Positions 1 through 8,166 are shown, counted from the stretch's first letter. The stretch: 64,000 nt of DNA from an uncultured Ignavibacteria bacterium (GCA_937873695.1 CALMYL010000023.1:124001-188000); one strand, 5' to 3'. Notes: generated by a model from the sequence alone, not told the origin. A program made the numbers and translations.

Positions 1-1573
1 AAAACCAGCCCAGGTCATCATCTGTAACATCTTCAAATGTGAAAAAGAAATCATAAGGAGTTGGGTGCTTGCCGTTCCAGCGTTTCATGTATTCCTGCAG
101 AGCCTTTTTAAAAGCGGTTTCGCCGATAAAATCTCGCATTATGTTATAAGCATTTGCAGGGCGAAAGTAAGCGTGATTGCCGTACATTTCACCGCGTATC
201 ATATAACTTGGGTACATCATCGGGAACTCATCAAACTGTCCCGCGTAATCAAGGTAGCGTTTCACATTCCTTGCCCTGAAGTCAATTGTTTTATCAAGCT
301 CATACTGGATATATTCAGAAAGCATTTGTGTCCAGCCTTCATCCATCCACGCATATTTGCGTTCATTTATTCCCATATAGAAAGGGAAATAAGCGTGCAT
401 TACTTCGTGAACAACTGTGTGCACGGTCCATATGCGCTGTTCGCCGGTGTTCATGTTAACCATCATGGGTGATTCCATCCCGCCCCTGCCGTCAAACACT
501 GTGATCCTGGGATACGGGAATGCAATACCCGGAAGATCTTTTGAAGCAAGCTCAACTGTTTTTGCGGCAATATCACACACTTCGTAAAACGATAGCGAGG
601 AGGGCTTGTAAGCTGAGCCTACAAAAACTTTTTTTCCTCCGGCATCTGCAAGTCTTCCATCCCAAAGATAGTTTGCTGCTGTACCAAATGTAAAATCAGG
701 AATTCCTTTTGCTGTGAAATGCCATGTGTTTGTATCTGCGGCGTTGCTGAAAATAATTATGCCGGGTTCATAGTCCTGAGCTGTAATTATATTTATTGTA
801 TTAAATGAAGTATTTGCTTCAGCATATTTTGAAAGTATCTGCGGTGCAAAAAGTTCTTCAGGATTCTGCAGCTCACCCGTGCCCCAAACACAGTAGTTAT
901 TTGGTACCGTAATTTTTACATCATAATTATTAAAATCATTATAAAACTCAGTGTTGCCCGTATATTCGGTCATATCCCATCCGTCAATATCATCATATAC
1001 TGCTATTTGCGGATACCAGTAAGCAATAAAAAATACAGCGGAGTCGTACCGGCCCATTCTGAGCCCGTTCTCGCGGGGAATTTTAAATTCCCAGCTTAAA
1101 TTTATGGTGGTCTGTTTTCGGGGATTAATTGTAATATCCTTAATTACAAGGTTAGTGCCCGTATTTTCAAGTGAAGTATCTGTTTTGGGGTCGATGAACT
1201 TTTTACCCACTGAAATTGTCTGAAGCACCATTCCCGCCTGGTCATCATCTGTCTTTAAGGGAAAGTCACGCATTGCATCACGTTTAAAAATATTGGGATA
1301 TAGTCTGAGCACCAGTTTATCCAGAGTATCCGGACTTGAGTTGTAATAAATTATATTAGCGGAACCTTTCAAAATTCCTGTAAGAGGATCAAGCCTTGCC
1401 GATATTTTATAATCAGAGTGATTCTGCCAGTATTCTGTCCCGGGTTTTCCGTCAAGTGAGCGGGTACCTTCTTCATATGCAGCCTGGAATTCCAATGGAA
1501 CATATATAGATTGGGAATAAACCCCTGCATTAAGTAAGAAAAGAAGAAAAAGTATGTTTTTTTTGCTGAACAT
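1..1573 (-). CDS. M1 family metallopeptidase, C-terminus outside window
   Basis: The frame opens with ATG at 1573 and runs off the left edge without a stop, giving 524 residues. Residues 1-21 form a signal peptide ending in VYSQ, so the enzyme is exported. The gluzincin zinc site HEVMH is at 389-393, with the third ligand Glu412 exactly 18 residues later, as in M1 aminopeptidases. The substrate-recognition motif, usually GAMEN, reads GGMES at 364-368. The N-terminal part resembles the beta-sandwich domain of the family. It probably trims peptides in the periplasm or at the cell surface. Substrate preference cannot be judged, and the C-terminal helical domain lies outside the window. Confidence 0.9.
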   Translation of the reverse strand, partial: MFSKKNILFLLFLLNAGVYSQSIYVPLEFQAAYEEGTRSLDGKPGTEYWQNHSDYKISARLDPLTGILKGSANIIYYNSSPDTLDKLVLRLYPNIFKRDAMRDFPLKTDDDQAGMVLQTISVGKKFIDPKTDTSLENTGTNLVIKDITINPRKQTTINLSWEFKIPRENGLRMGRYDSAVFFIAYWYPQIAVYDDIDGWDMTEYTGNTEFYNDFNNYDVKITVPNNYCVWGTGELQNPEELFAPQILSKYAEANTSFNTINIITAQDYEPGIIIFSNAADTNTWHFTAKGIPDFTFGTAANYLWDGRLADAGGKKVFVGSAYKPSSLSFYEVCDIAAKTVELASKDLPGIAFPYPRITVFDGRGGMESPMMVNMNTGEQRIWTVHTVVHEVMHAYFPFYMGINERKYAWMDEGWTQMLSEYIQYELDKTIDFRARNVKRYLDYAGQFDEFPMMYPSYMIRGEMYGNHAYFRPANAYNIMRDFIGETAFKKALQEYMKRWNGKHPTPYDFFFTFEDVTDDDLGWF

Positions 1574-1653
1574 TATTATAAGATATTTAATAACAAAATC
1601 ATATAAAAGGTTCTTTTTAAGCTAAAGTCTAAATTGTTCAAATCTGATCTGAA

Positions 1654-2220
1654 TTATCTTGTATAAAAGCCAAACCCTACACCTAAAGAAATTTCAAAAG
1701 CTCCAGAGAAGTCATCTTTGATAACAATTTTGCGAAATTTTATGTTCGGGTGAATGGAAATATTATCACTGAAGCCTGTTGAAGCCCACAAACCTATTGC
1801 CACCTGTGCAAATAGACCTTTGTGTGTGAAGTCTGTGTAATACCCGCCGCCGGGTGATATCATGAATAGTGAGGGCTGAGAGAAATTTCCGTTCATAGGG
1901 ATATCTAAATTATATGAAATATGCAGAGCGCTGGTGCGCTCACTGCGGAAAATATATGTGTAATCAAGTTCTGCTCTGCCGTATGGAAATTTGCCTATGG
2001 AAAGTTCTTTTGATAAGCCGAAATAAGCTTTTTTATCTTCAAGCACCAGGGTTGGACTTATTACCAATATTGAGCCCCAAATAAATGAGTTTGTGAAGTC
2101 ACTTTTGGATGAACGCTTCATTTTTGAAGCCTCAATTTCATGGAAACCGTTACTGCTTTGGGAATATGAAGATTGAAATATAGCGAAAAGAGAAATTATG
2201 ACAATTAATATTACTTTCAT
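1654..2220 (-). CDS. secreted or outer-membrane protein of unknown function
   Basis: I do not recognise the family. The protein (188 residues) starts with a clear signal peptide (MKVILIVIISLFAIFQSSYSQ, cleavage after about residue 21). The mature part has alternating hydrophobic and polar residues, many glycines and aromatic residues, and ends in GVGFGFYTR, which would fit a small beta-barrel or a periplasmic beta-sandwich. An ATG six codons upstream is open, but a TATATTTG element lies between the two ATGs, so I place the start at 2220. It faces away from the GH5-like gene; both promoters sit in the short divergent gap. Confidence 0.6.
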   Translation of the reverse strand: MKVILIVIISLFAIFQSSYSQSSNGFHEIEASKMKRSSKSDFTNSFIWGSILVISPTLVLEDKKAYFGLSKELSIGKFPYGRAELDYTYIFRSERTSALHISYNLDIPMNGNFSQPSLFMISPGGGYYTDFTHKGLFAQVAIGLWASTGFSDNISIHPNIKFRKIVIKDDFSGAFEISLGVGFGFYTR

Positions 2221-2225
2221 TGTAA

Positions 2226-2261
2226 CAAATATAATCATTTTGAAATACTTAAAATCTCCAA
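2226..2261 (-). promoter_or_regulatory. Bacteroidota-type promoter, leftward
   Basis: On the minus strand TTG (2261-2259) is followed after 25 bp by TATATTTG (2233-2226), a match to TAnnTTTG. The spacing is longer than usual. A transcript starting about 7 bp downstream would begin at or next to the ATG at 2220, so the message may be leaderless. Confidence 0.4.
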
Positions 2262-2280
2262 CTAAACGGTAATAAATTTT

Positions 2281-2310
2281 TTGTAATATTGATTGTAATC
2301 GCTATTTTTG
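2281..2310 (+). promoter_or_regulatory. Bacteroidota-type promoter for the GH5-like gene
   Basis: TTG at 2281-2283, then 19 bp, then TATTTTTG at 2303-2310. This matches the -33/-7 pattern and covers an upstream in-frame TTG, which is therefore not the start codon. Confidence 0.55.
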
Positions 2311-2322
2311 AGTATAAAATTG

Positions 2323-3387
2323 ATGGATTTTGTTAAAAATACTAATGGCGGCTTTGCGCTGGGCGGTAAACCTTTCAGGTTTGTTGGTGCCAATGTTTAT
2401 GAACTGGCGAATCTTGAAAGCGGCATAACAAAAAAGATCATTGAAGATTCCGCAGAAGCCGGCTTTACAGTGCTCAGATTCTGGCTGTTTGAAAATAAAC
2501 CCTTGCAGGAACAGATCAAAAAACTTAATGAAATTTGCGGCGCTGTATATCCGCACGGCATAAAGCTGATAATATCACTTGCCGATAAGTGGGGTTACCT
2601 GCAGAATTATAAAATAGATGAAGCCTGGTACAAAGGCGGCTACAGGAACGAATACCTGAAATATGTAACTACAATAACCGGTGAATTCAAACACCGCCCC
2701 GAAATAATGATATGGGAGCTTATCAATGAACCTGAAACCGATGATTTTAATGTGTTCTATGATTTTGCAAAAGCCGCGTCTGAAGAAATAAAGAATGTAA
2801 ACGAGAACCATTTACTTTCCGTTGGTACGGTTGGGGGAGTGGGCGATAAGTTTGGTTCATACTTCTCGGTATTCAATAAAAAGAATTTCAGGAAATTGTA
2901 TTCCCTTAAGTCACTTGATGCAGTTTCACTGCATGATTACAGTTATGATTCAGGTGTGTTTGAAAGGCTTGATATTTTGTACAGATTTAAAGGAGAGTTG
3001 AAAAAAGCGGAGCGGTATTCCAAACTGGGCAGTTCAATTGAAAAGCCTTTTGCGGGACTGGATGGTTATTTTTTGAAGAAAGAAAAATTACTCCGTTTCC
3101 CCTTAACCCTTCGGTGGCTTTGGAACATCTATAATAATAGGGATGTAAGCTTCGCAAGGAGTATTAATAAGCCGGTTTACATTGGTGAAATAGGATTTAA
3201 GAACATTCCGGGCAGGGATAGAGTTAAAATTATAGATCTGGATATTGCTTCAAAATTCAGAAGTGGAGTTGGCGGAATAATGCTTTGGTCATTTGAATCG
3301 CAGGGGTGGAATAAAGACGGGCATGATTACGGGTTTGGACCAGGTGAAGGATTTGAGGAAGTTGTGAAGAAGTGGAATAAGATCTGA
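2323..3387 (+). CDS. glycoside hydrolase family 5-like protein (cellulase/mannanase type)
   Basis: The 354-residue protein looks like a TIM-barrel glycosidase of clan GH-A. It has the family motif WELINEPE, giving acid/base Glu136, and YIGEIGF, giving nucleophile Glu289. The opening GGKPFRFVGANVY matches the N-terminal strand of GH5 mannanases and related enzymes. No signal peptide is visible, so it may act in the cytoplasm on imported oligosaccharides. An in-frame TTG at 2308 would add five residues but overlaps the promoter -7 element, so ATG 2323 is preferred. The likely substrate is a beta-1,4-mannan or glucan fragment, but subfamily cannot be assigned by eye. Confidence 0.82.
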   Translation: MDFVKNTNGGFALGGKPFRFVGANVYELANLESGITKKIIEDSAEAGFTVLRFWLFENKPLQEQIKKLNEICGAVYPHGIKLIISLADKWGYLQNYKIDEAWYKGGYRNEYLKYVTTITGEFKHRPEIMIWELINEPETDDFNVFYDFAKAASEEIKNVNENHLLSVGTVGGVGDKFGSYFSVFNKKNFRKLYSLKSLDAVSLHDYSYDSGVFERLDILYRFKGELKKAERYSKLGSSIEKPFAGLDGYFLKKEKLLRFPLTLRWLWNIYNNRDVSFARSINKPVYIGEIGFKNIPGRDRVKIIDLDIASKFRSGVGGIMLWSFESQGWNKDGHDYGFGPGEGFEEVVKKWNKI

Positions 3388-3449
3388 GGTCACAAAAAGA
3401 AACGAAGAATGTAATTCAACAAAACGAAATTTACGCGGTTTGAGCCGGA

Positions 3450-3508
3450 GTTTCCCTTCTACGGAGTCCCCTTGGGACAAACAGATCTGCCCAGGCGGAT
3501 CGGGAAAC
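3450..3508. repeat. palindromic repeat, GTTTCCC/GGGAAAC family
   Basis: Ends are GTTTCCC (3450-3456) and GGGAAAC (3502-3508). The right part contains GGCGGATCGGGAAAC, shared in kind with the palindromes at 44422-44458 and 18777-18814. The middle is longer and more diverged than in those copies. Confidence 0.6.
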
Positions 3509-3521
3509 AGGTTAAAATGAA

Positions 3522-3578
3522 ACCACCCCTCGTCCCGCTTGCAGCGGGACTCTTCCCCTCCTAAAATAGGAGGGGAGC
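3522..3578. repeat. composite ACCACCCC...GGAGGGGAGC repeat with inner hairpin
   Basis: The outer part starts ACCACCCCTC and ends with CCCCTCC/GGAGGGG arms followed by AGC. A separate perfect hairpin (arms GTCCCGCT/AGCGGGAC, 3-nt loop, 3532-3550) sits inside. The same outer frame with other fillings occurs at 15661-15788 and 19006-19073. Confidence 0.7.
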
Positions 3579-3588
3579 AAAAAAATCT

Positions 3589-4095
3589 ATGAATATGAAA
3601 ATACTAGAAACTGAAAGGTTATTGTTAAGGAATCAGCAGCCTGAAGATGCTGAGATTATTGGTAAAATGTTCAGCGATGCTGAAGTTATGCGGTTTATTG
3701 GTGAGGGCAAAACTTTCCCGCGTTCTATTGCGGAGCAATCCATAACAAAATGGAATGATTACGAAAGAGAGCATGGCTTTACAAGCTGGGCGATAATCCG
3801 CAAGGAAGATAACGCTTTCATTGGTAAATGCGGATTCAACTACCTGCCCGATAACAGCGACATAGAACTATCATACATGCTGGATGAACCATACTGGGGC
3901 AGCGGCTACGCTACAGAGATCGCAAAGGCAACACTTGAATATGGATTGAACAAACTTGGTATGAAACGCGTTGTTGCTATAGTGTACCCGCAGAATTCAC
4001 CAAGCATACGTGTAATAGAAAAATCAGGGATGAAGTATGAAAAGGAATATGATTACATGGGAATTAAGATGCTGATGTATGCTGTAGAAGTATAG
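3589..4095 (+). CDS. GNAT family N-acetyltransferase (RimJ/RimL-like)
   Basis: This 168-residue protein begins LETERLLLRNQQPEDAE, the usual first strand of RimJ/RimL-type acetyltransferases. The acetyl-CoA region around residues 104-116 reads YWGSGYATEIAKA, a variant of the R/Q-x-x-G-x-G/A loop, followed by the helix and the strand VVAIVYPQNSPSIRVIEKSGM typical of the family. It should transfer an acetyl group from acetyl-CoA to an amine, possibly a protein N-terminus or a small molecule; the acceptor is unknown. It stands alone between a repeat-rich gap and the serine hydrolase gene. A second ATG two codons later is an equally possible start. Confidence 0.85.
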   Translation: MNMKILETERLLLRNQQPEDAEIIGKMFSDAEVMRFIGEGKTFPRSIAEQSITKWNDYEREHGFTSWAIIRKEDNAFIGKCGFNYLPDNSDIELSYMLDEPYWGSGYATEIAKATLEYGLNKLGMKRVVAIVYPQNSPSIRVIEKSGMKYEKEYDYMGIKMLMYAVEV

Positions 4096-4225
4096 AGTGT
4101 GTGGAGTGTTGATAGAGTTTATAGAGTGAAACCCCACAGCTTTTTTTACCGTCATAACCCATATATGTCACTACAGGCTCGTGCAGTCTGTTCAGGTAAT
4201 AATTAATCTAAAAATCACCGGAAAA

Positions 4226-5674
4226 ATGCCCAAATTAGTAAAAATTTCGTTTTATTTATACGCAGCTTTGCTGCTGTTTGTTTTTACGCATCACATTCAT
4301 TCACAGGATAAAGTTCAGAAAATTGATGAGCTTATTCAGAAATATAACGCGCTTAACCAGTTCAATGGCGCCGTTCTGGTCGCCGAAGACGGTAAGATAA
4401 TCCTGAGCAAGGGTTATGGTATGCAGGATTTTGAGAACAAAGTGCCCAACAACAACGAAACAAAGTTTCGGCTTGCCTCGGTTACAAAACAATTTACCGC
4501 AATGCTTATAATGCAGCTTGTTGAAAAAGGTAAAATTAAACTTGATGGCAAGCTTACCGATTACCTGCCTTATTACAGGAAAGATGTTGGCGATAAGATA
4601 ACTATAAGCCAGATCCTGAGTCATACCTCAGGACTTGCAAACTATACAGATGATCGCAAATTCATGACGGAAGAATCAGGGAACAAAGTGACTCCCAAAG
4701 AGTTCGTTCTTAAATACTGCAGTGAAGACCTGATATTTGAACCCGGGACAAAATGGGCGTACAGCAATACCGGTTATTTTATCCTTGGGTTGATCATAGA
4801 AGAGATCACAGGAAGATCATACGAAGAGAATCTTCAGGAAAATATTCTCACACCCGTAGGAATGGTAAATTCAGGTTATGAACACAGTGATAAATCATAT
4901 GAGAATATGGCCAAAGGCTATGTAACTGCATTTGGAGAATATAAACCTGCGAAATTCCTTGAAATGTCAATTCCATATTCTGCAGGTTCAATGTACTCGA
5001 CAGTAGAGGATATGTTCAAGTGGGACCAGGCATTGTATACAGATAAACTATTGGGTAAAGAACTAAAAGAAAAAATGTTTACACCTGTATTAAACAGATA
5101 CGGGTACGGCTGGCAGATAATAGAGCATGCCGTTGGTGAAAAAAAACTTAAAGTAATTACTCACAGCGGCGGAATCTTTGGGTTCAATTCCCTTGAGACC
5201 AGGCTGGTTGAAGAAAATAAATTTATTATGGTGCTTAATAATTTCGAAGGCGGGAACCTTAACCAGCTTACAATTGGAATTGTAGATATTCTGTACGGCA
5301 TTGAGCCTGCAAACCCCAAAAAAAGCGCGGCTGAAGAACTGTATAAATTGATAACAGAAAAGGGAATTGATGCCGCTATTATTGAATTTGAGAAGTTTAA
5401 GGATAATAAAGAAGAATACGTAACCCGTGAGCGCGAAATAAACCAGTTGGGTTATAACCTGTTGACCGATAAAAAAATACAGGAATCGGTCAGGGTTTTC
5501 AGGCTTAATACAGAACTGTACCCTGAATCATGGAATGTATACGATAGTTATGGCGAGGCCCTGGCTGAGGCCGGGGATAAAGAAAATGCGATATTGAATT
5601 ACAAGAAGTCAATAGAGCTTAATCCGGATAACGAGGGCGGAAAAGTGATGCTGAAAAAACTGGAAGGGAAATAG
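4226..5674 (+). CDS. serine hydrolase (beta-lactamase/DD-peptidase fold) with C-terminal TPR
   Basis: The 482-residue protein has a signal anchor (KISFYLYAALLLFVF) and then a class C beta-lactamase-like domain. The nucleophile motif SVTK gives Ser85 and Lys88, YSN gives Tyr179, and HSGG supplies the third conserved triad. The C-terminal 90 residues contain a TPR unit (SYGEALAEAGDKENAILNYK). Such proteins are usually periplasmic esterases or peptidases rather than true beta-lactamases. I start it at ATG 4226, because an upstream GTG-initiated extension would bury the signal peptide. A strong terminator follows. Confidence 0.85.
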   Translation: MPKLVKISFYLYAALLLFVFTHHIHSQDKVQKIDELIQKYNALNQFNGAVLVAEDGKIILSKGYGMQDFENKVPNNNETKFRLASVTKQFTAMLIMQLVEKGKIKLDGKLTDYLPYYRKDVGDKITISQILSHTSGLANYTDDRKFMTEESGNKVTPKEFVLKYCSEDLIFEPGTKWAYSNTGYFILGLIIEEITGRSYEENLQENILTPVGMVNSGYEHSDKSYENMAKGYVTAFGEYKPAKFLEMSIPYSAGSMYSTVEDMFKWDQALYTDKLLGKELKEKMFTPVLNRYGYGWQIIEHAVGEKKLKVITHSGGIFGFNSLETRLVEENKFIMVLNNFEGGNLNQLTIGIVDILYGIEPANPKKSAAEELYKLITEKGIDAAIIEFEKFKDNKEEYVTREREINQLGYNLLTDKKIQESVRVFRLNTELYPESWNVYDSYGEALAEAGDKENAILNYKKSIELNPDNEGGKVMLKKLEGK

Positions 5675-5745
5675 TTGCAGTAAGCAGTGACCCGCATTAG
5701 CAGCAGATTTGGAATCATAAAATATATCGACGTCAGCGGATAATA

Positions 5746-5779
5746 TGCGGAGCAGTATGAATGCTCCGCATTTTTTATT
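5746..5779 (+). terminator. rho-independent terminator
   Basis: Nine-bp stem TGCGGAGCA/TGCTCCGCA (5746-5754 with 5762-5770), 7-nt loop, followed directly by TTTTTTATT. It ends the serine hydrolase transcript. Confidence 0.85.
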
Positions 5780-5796
5780 CAAGAGAATAAAAAATG

Positions 5797-5804
5797 TATT
5801 TTTG
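5797..5804 (+). promoter_or_regulatory. possible -7 element for the RidA gene
   Basis: TATTTTTG matches TAnnTTTG and lies 46 bp before the RidA start. No clear TTG is seen at the -33 position. Confidence 0.35.
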
Positions 5805-5849
5805 TTATGAAAATTTTATTTGAAATTTGATTTAATTAGATAGGAAAAA

Positions 5850-6236
5850 TTGGAAATCAAAAAAATATCAAGCGGCGCGAAGTGGGAGAGCATTGTGGGA
5901 TACTCACGTGCTATAAGAGCCGGTAACCGTGTAATGGTGACAGGTACTACATCAGTTGATGAAAATGGCGGTATAGTGGGAGTTGGTAACGCATACGAGC
6001 AGACGAAATATATTTTTCAGAAGATAGAAAAGTATCTCAAAGAAACAGGAAGCTCGCTTGAAAATGTTGTGTGGAACAGGATGTACGTTACCGATATCAG
6101 CAAATGGGAAGATATCGGCAGGGCTCATGCTGAGTTTTTTAAAGATATCAAACCATGTGCAACAATGGTTGAAGTAAAGGGTTTCATTCACCCTGATATG
6201 ATGGTTGAAATTGAAACAGAAGCAGTTTGCGATTAA
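5850..6236 (+). CDS. RidA family protein (YjgF/YER057c/UK114)
   Basis: The 128-residue protein matches the length and layout of RidA-like enamine/imine deaminases: N-terminal KISSGAKWE, central GNAYEQTKYIFQKIEKYL, and the C-terminal half with NVVWNRMYVTDISKWEDIGRAH and FIHPDMMVEIETEAVCD. RidA members hydrolyse reactive 2-aminoacrylate and related enamines released by PLP enzymes. The initiation codon appears to be TTG at 5850, since the first in-frame ATG would remove the first strand and the alignment with the family starts here. The Arg that binds the substrate carboxylate in true RidA (usually in a C-terminal xRxx segment) is not obvious, so this may be an Rid subfamily member of different specificity. 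Confidence 0.85.
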   Translation: MEIKKISSGAKWESIVGYSRAIRAGNRVMVTGTTSVDENGGIVGVGNAYEQTKYIFQKIEKYLKETGSSLENVVWNRMYVTDISKWEDIGRAHAEFFKDIKPCATMVEVKGFIHPDMMVEIETEAVCD

Positions 6237-6322
6237 ATATCCCGAAAAAGATAGACCGGCAATTTCTCGCCGGTCGGATATCTAAAACGGGGGATACTGC
6301 AATATTTTACACTAAAATTTTA

Positions 6323-6330
6323 TAAATTTG
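6323..6330 (+). promoter_or_regulatory. possible -7 element for the VOC gene
   Basis: TAAATTTG fits TAnnTTTG and lies 18 bp before the start codon. The -33 box is not clear. Confidence 0.35.
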
Positions 6331-6348
6331 GTTTCATTAATTTAAAGT

Positions 6349-6720
6349 ATGCCTGTTAAAATTAATAAAATAGATCATATTCAGCTCGCAATTCCAAAGG
6401 AGTCGGAATCAATTGCCAGGAAATTCTACACCGGGATACTGGGGCTAACGGAAATTGAAAAGCCGGAACCGCTTAAGCCAAGCGGGGGACTCTGGTACCG
6501 GGCGGGCGATATAGAGCTGCATTTGGGGGTTGAAGAAAATTTTACACACGGAAAGAAAAAAGCGCATCCCGCATTTGTTGTTGAAGGTTTGAACAGAATT
6601 AAAGTTCAGCTTATACAGAATGATATTGAAATTAAAGAAGAGATACAGATCCCGGGAAGGAAACGTTTCTCTTTCTATGACCCGTTTGGCAACAGGATCG
6701 AGTTTATGGAATTTGAATAG
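6349..6720 (+). CDS. VOC superfamily protein (glyoxalase/bleomycin resistance fold)
   Basis: A single 123-residue VOC domain. The first strand carries IDHIQLAIP with a metal-ligand-type His, the middle has GLWYRAGDIELHLGVEE, and the end is FYDPFGNRIEFMEFE, where the final Glu is the usual last metal ligand. The fold supports dioxygenases, isomerases and antibiotic-binding proteins, so no reaction can be named. It faces the lipoprotein gene at 6767 across a shared bidirectional hairpin. Confidence 0.85.
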   Translation: MPVKINKIDHIQLAIPKESESIARKFYTGILGLTEIEKPEPLKPSGGLWYRAGDIELHLGVEENFTHGKKKAHPAFVVEGLNRIKVQLIQNDIEIKEEIQIPGRKRFSFYDPFGNRIEFMEFE

Positions 6721-6728
6721 CGAGTCTT

Positions 6729-6761
6729 AGTAATCCGATGACTCAAAGTTATCGGATTACT
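6729..6761. terminator. hairpin between convergent genes, probable bidirectional terminator
   Basis: Eleven-bp perfect stem AGTAATCCGAT/ATCGGATTACT with an 11-nt loop, placed between the stop of the VOC gene and the stop of the convergent gene. T runs are weak on both sides. Confidence 0.55.
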
Positions 6762-6766
6762 ATTTA

Positions 6767-7291
6767 TCATGCCATACCGTTTACCATTAATCCGTAATAT
6801 TCTTTATTCTTCAGGTTAATTTTTACATTAAAAAAGCAATTACCGCCATCTGCAACCATAACAATTTCAGTCTTCCATTTTTTGAGTATTTCTGATTCCG
6901 CCATGCAGAAACAATTTACCCAAATAATTTTATCGCCTCCTTCAAGCTCACCGCCTACAAACTGCATATTGTAATCTTCATATTTTCTTCCAAAAAACGG
7001 ATTTGCAGTACCCGAGGCTTCTTTAGTGAAGCATGCCTTTAAAACTTCTTCGGCTGTTTGGATATCTTCCATTGAAGGGCTGTATTGTTTATAATTCCTG
7101 CCGAATGCCCACTCCATTTTTTCCGCCGCGGGAATTATGGTTTGATTAGGCTTCAGGTCAAAGTTTGTTTGTTTAGTATCGGTGTTCCCGGGTTTATTGT
7201 CTTTCTTCGGATCAGTAACCACAGTTTTGTTATCGCCGGTTGAACAAACGAAAGAAAACAGAAAAAGTGATATCAGAATTATATTATGCAT
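6767..7291 (-). CDS. probable lipoprotein of unknown function
   Basis: The family is not recognised. The 174-residue protein starts with a hydrophobic signal (MHNIILISLFLFSFVCS) whose Cys16 could be lipidated, followed by a charged, Thr/Lys-rich linker to about residue 55. The globular remainder contains FGRKYEDYNMQFVGG and two cysteines in VNCFCMAES. No enzyme motif is visible. It is transcribed away from ndk and converges on the VOC gene. A periplasmic or outer-membrane-anchored location is inferred from the signal only. Confidence 0.6.
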   Translation of the reverse strand: MHNIILISLFLFSFVCSTGDNKTVVTDPKKDNKPGNTDTKQTNFDLKPNQTIIPAAEKMEWAFGRNYKQYSPSMEDIQTAEEVLKACFTKEASGTANPFFGRKYEDYNMQFVGGELEGGDKIIWVNCFCMAESEILKKWKTEIVMVADGGNCFFNVKINLKNKEYYGLMVNGMA

Positions 7292-7436
7292 TGTTGATCT
7301 TGTTTAGTTATCTTTTTAACAACTGTCTTGAACTATTGTTTCAGGAAAAGAATGCAGTCATGTTTCCAAAAATAAAGGAAAACTACTGCATTAGTTGGGT
7401 AAATTTTAATGAGTTTAATAATTCAATTTTTAGATT

Positions 7437-7444
7437 TAAATTTG
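7437..7444 (+). promoter_or_regulatory. possible -7 element for ndk
   Basis: TAAATTTG, a match to TAnnTTTG, 50 bp before the ndk start. A weak TTT lies at about -33. Confidence 0.35.
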
Positions 7445-7494
7445 TATAATGAACTTATAATAACTTATTAATAAATCAATATTTACAGATATAA

Positions 7495-7911
7495 ATGAAA
7501 GAAAGATCACTGGCGATTTTAAAGCCTGACTGCCTTGAAAAAAAGGTGCAGGGAAAAGTTATTCAGCATATTTTGGATGCGGGATTTGAAATAAAAGGCA
7601 TGAAGCTGATGCAGCTTACGGAAGACTCAGCGAAGAAATTTTACGAAGTGCATAAAGAGAGACCGTTCTACGGTGAGCTTGTTGCATATATGACCTCGGG
7701 TCCGGTAATACCTATATGCATGGAAAAAGATAATGCTGTTGCTGATTTCCGCAAGCTTATAGGTGCTACAAATCCGGCTAACGCCGAAGAGGGTACGATC
7801 CGCAAAATGTACGCTGATTCAATTGAGCGCAATATAGTTCACGGGTCTGATTCGCCCGAAAATGCGAAGAACGAAATAGCGCATTTTTTTAGTGAAAAAG
7901 ATCTAATATAA
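7495..7911 (+). CDS. ndk: nucleoside diphosphate kinase
   Basis: At 138 residues this has the normal length of a bacterial Ndk. Lys10 in LAILKPD and the phosphate-accepting His116 in NIVHGSDS are both present, along with the signature ERPFYGELVAYMTSGP. The enzyme moves the gamma phosphate between nucleoside triphosphates and diphosphates by a phosphohistidine intermediate, balancing the NTP pools in the cytoplasm. The gene stands alone with a possible promoter element at 7437, and an imperfect inverted repeat follows its stop codon. Confidence 0.97.
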   Translation: MKERSLAILKPDCLEKKVQGKVIQHILDAGFEIKGMKLMQLTEDSAKKFYEVHKERPFYGELVAYMTSGPVIPICMEKDNAVADFRKLIGATNPANAEEGTIRKMYADSIERNIVHGSDSPENAKNEIAHFFSEKDLI

Positions 7912-7914
7912 CTT

Positions 7915-7974
7915 GCGAGGAACGTAGTGACGAAGCAATCTCATGAATTTATAAGATTGCTTCGCTTCGCTCGC
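7915..7974. repeat. imperfect inverted repeat, GCGAGGAACG...GCAATCT family
   Basis: The left arm GCGAGGAACGTAGTGACGAAGCAATCT largely mirrors the right arm AAGATTGCTTCGCTTCGCTCGC (given here as two short-arm descriptions: outer GCGAG/CTCGC and inner GAAGCAATCT/AGATTGCTTC). A related, diverged copy precedes sufE at 29664-29730. Confidence 0.6.
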
Positions 7975-8053
7975 AAATGAACTTTGCTTCACCCATCCCC
8001 AAAAAGAGCATTCCCTATATAAATAATTACCCAAAATTTTGTAAATATTACTA

Positions 8054-8084
8054 TTGACTAATTAAAAACATTGCTTTATATTTG
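8054..8084 (+). promoter_or_regulatory. Bacteroidota-type promoter of the lrp-glnA operon
   Basis: TTG at 8054-8056, 20 bp spacer, TATATTTG at 8077-8084: a complete match to the -33/-7 consensus. Start of transcription should fall near 8091. Confidence 0.75.
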
Positions 8085-8098
8085 CAGGTAAATGATGC

Positions 8099-8156
8099 TA
8101 ATTGCCTAATAAAATAAAGCAAAATCTTAATATTACCTTAATAATTAAGGCAATTA
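8099..8156. promoter_or_regulatory. operator-like inverted repeats between promoter and Lrp gene
   Basis: TAATTGCCT (8099-8107) is mirrored by AGGCAATTA (8148-8156), and a second palindrome CCTTAA-TAA-TTAAGG lies at 8136-8150. Both are downstream of the likely transcription start and upstream of the Lrp ATG at 8167, where an autoregulator would bind. Confidence 0.5.
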
Positions 8157-8166
8157 AACCAACCAT

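Noticed and set aside
65-472. 135-codon open frame on the plus strand
   Set aside because: It lies antisense to the M1 peptidase gene, whose HEXXH and GGMES motifs show that the minus strand codes.
4226-5674. True class C beta-lactamase
   Set aside because: The triad is shared by esterases and DD-peptidases, and the TPR tail argues for another role.
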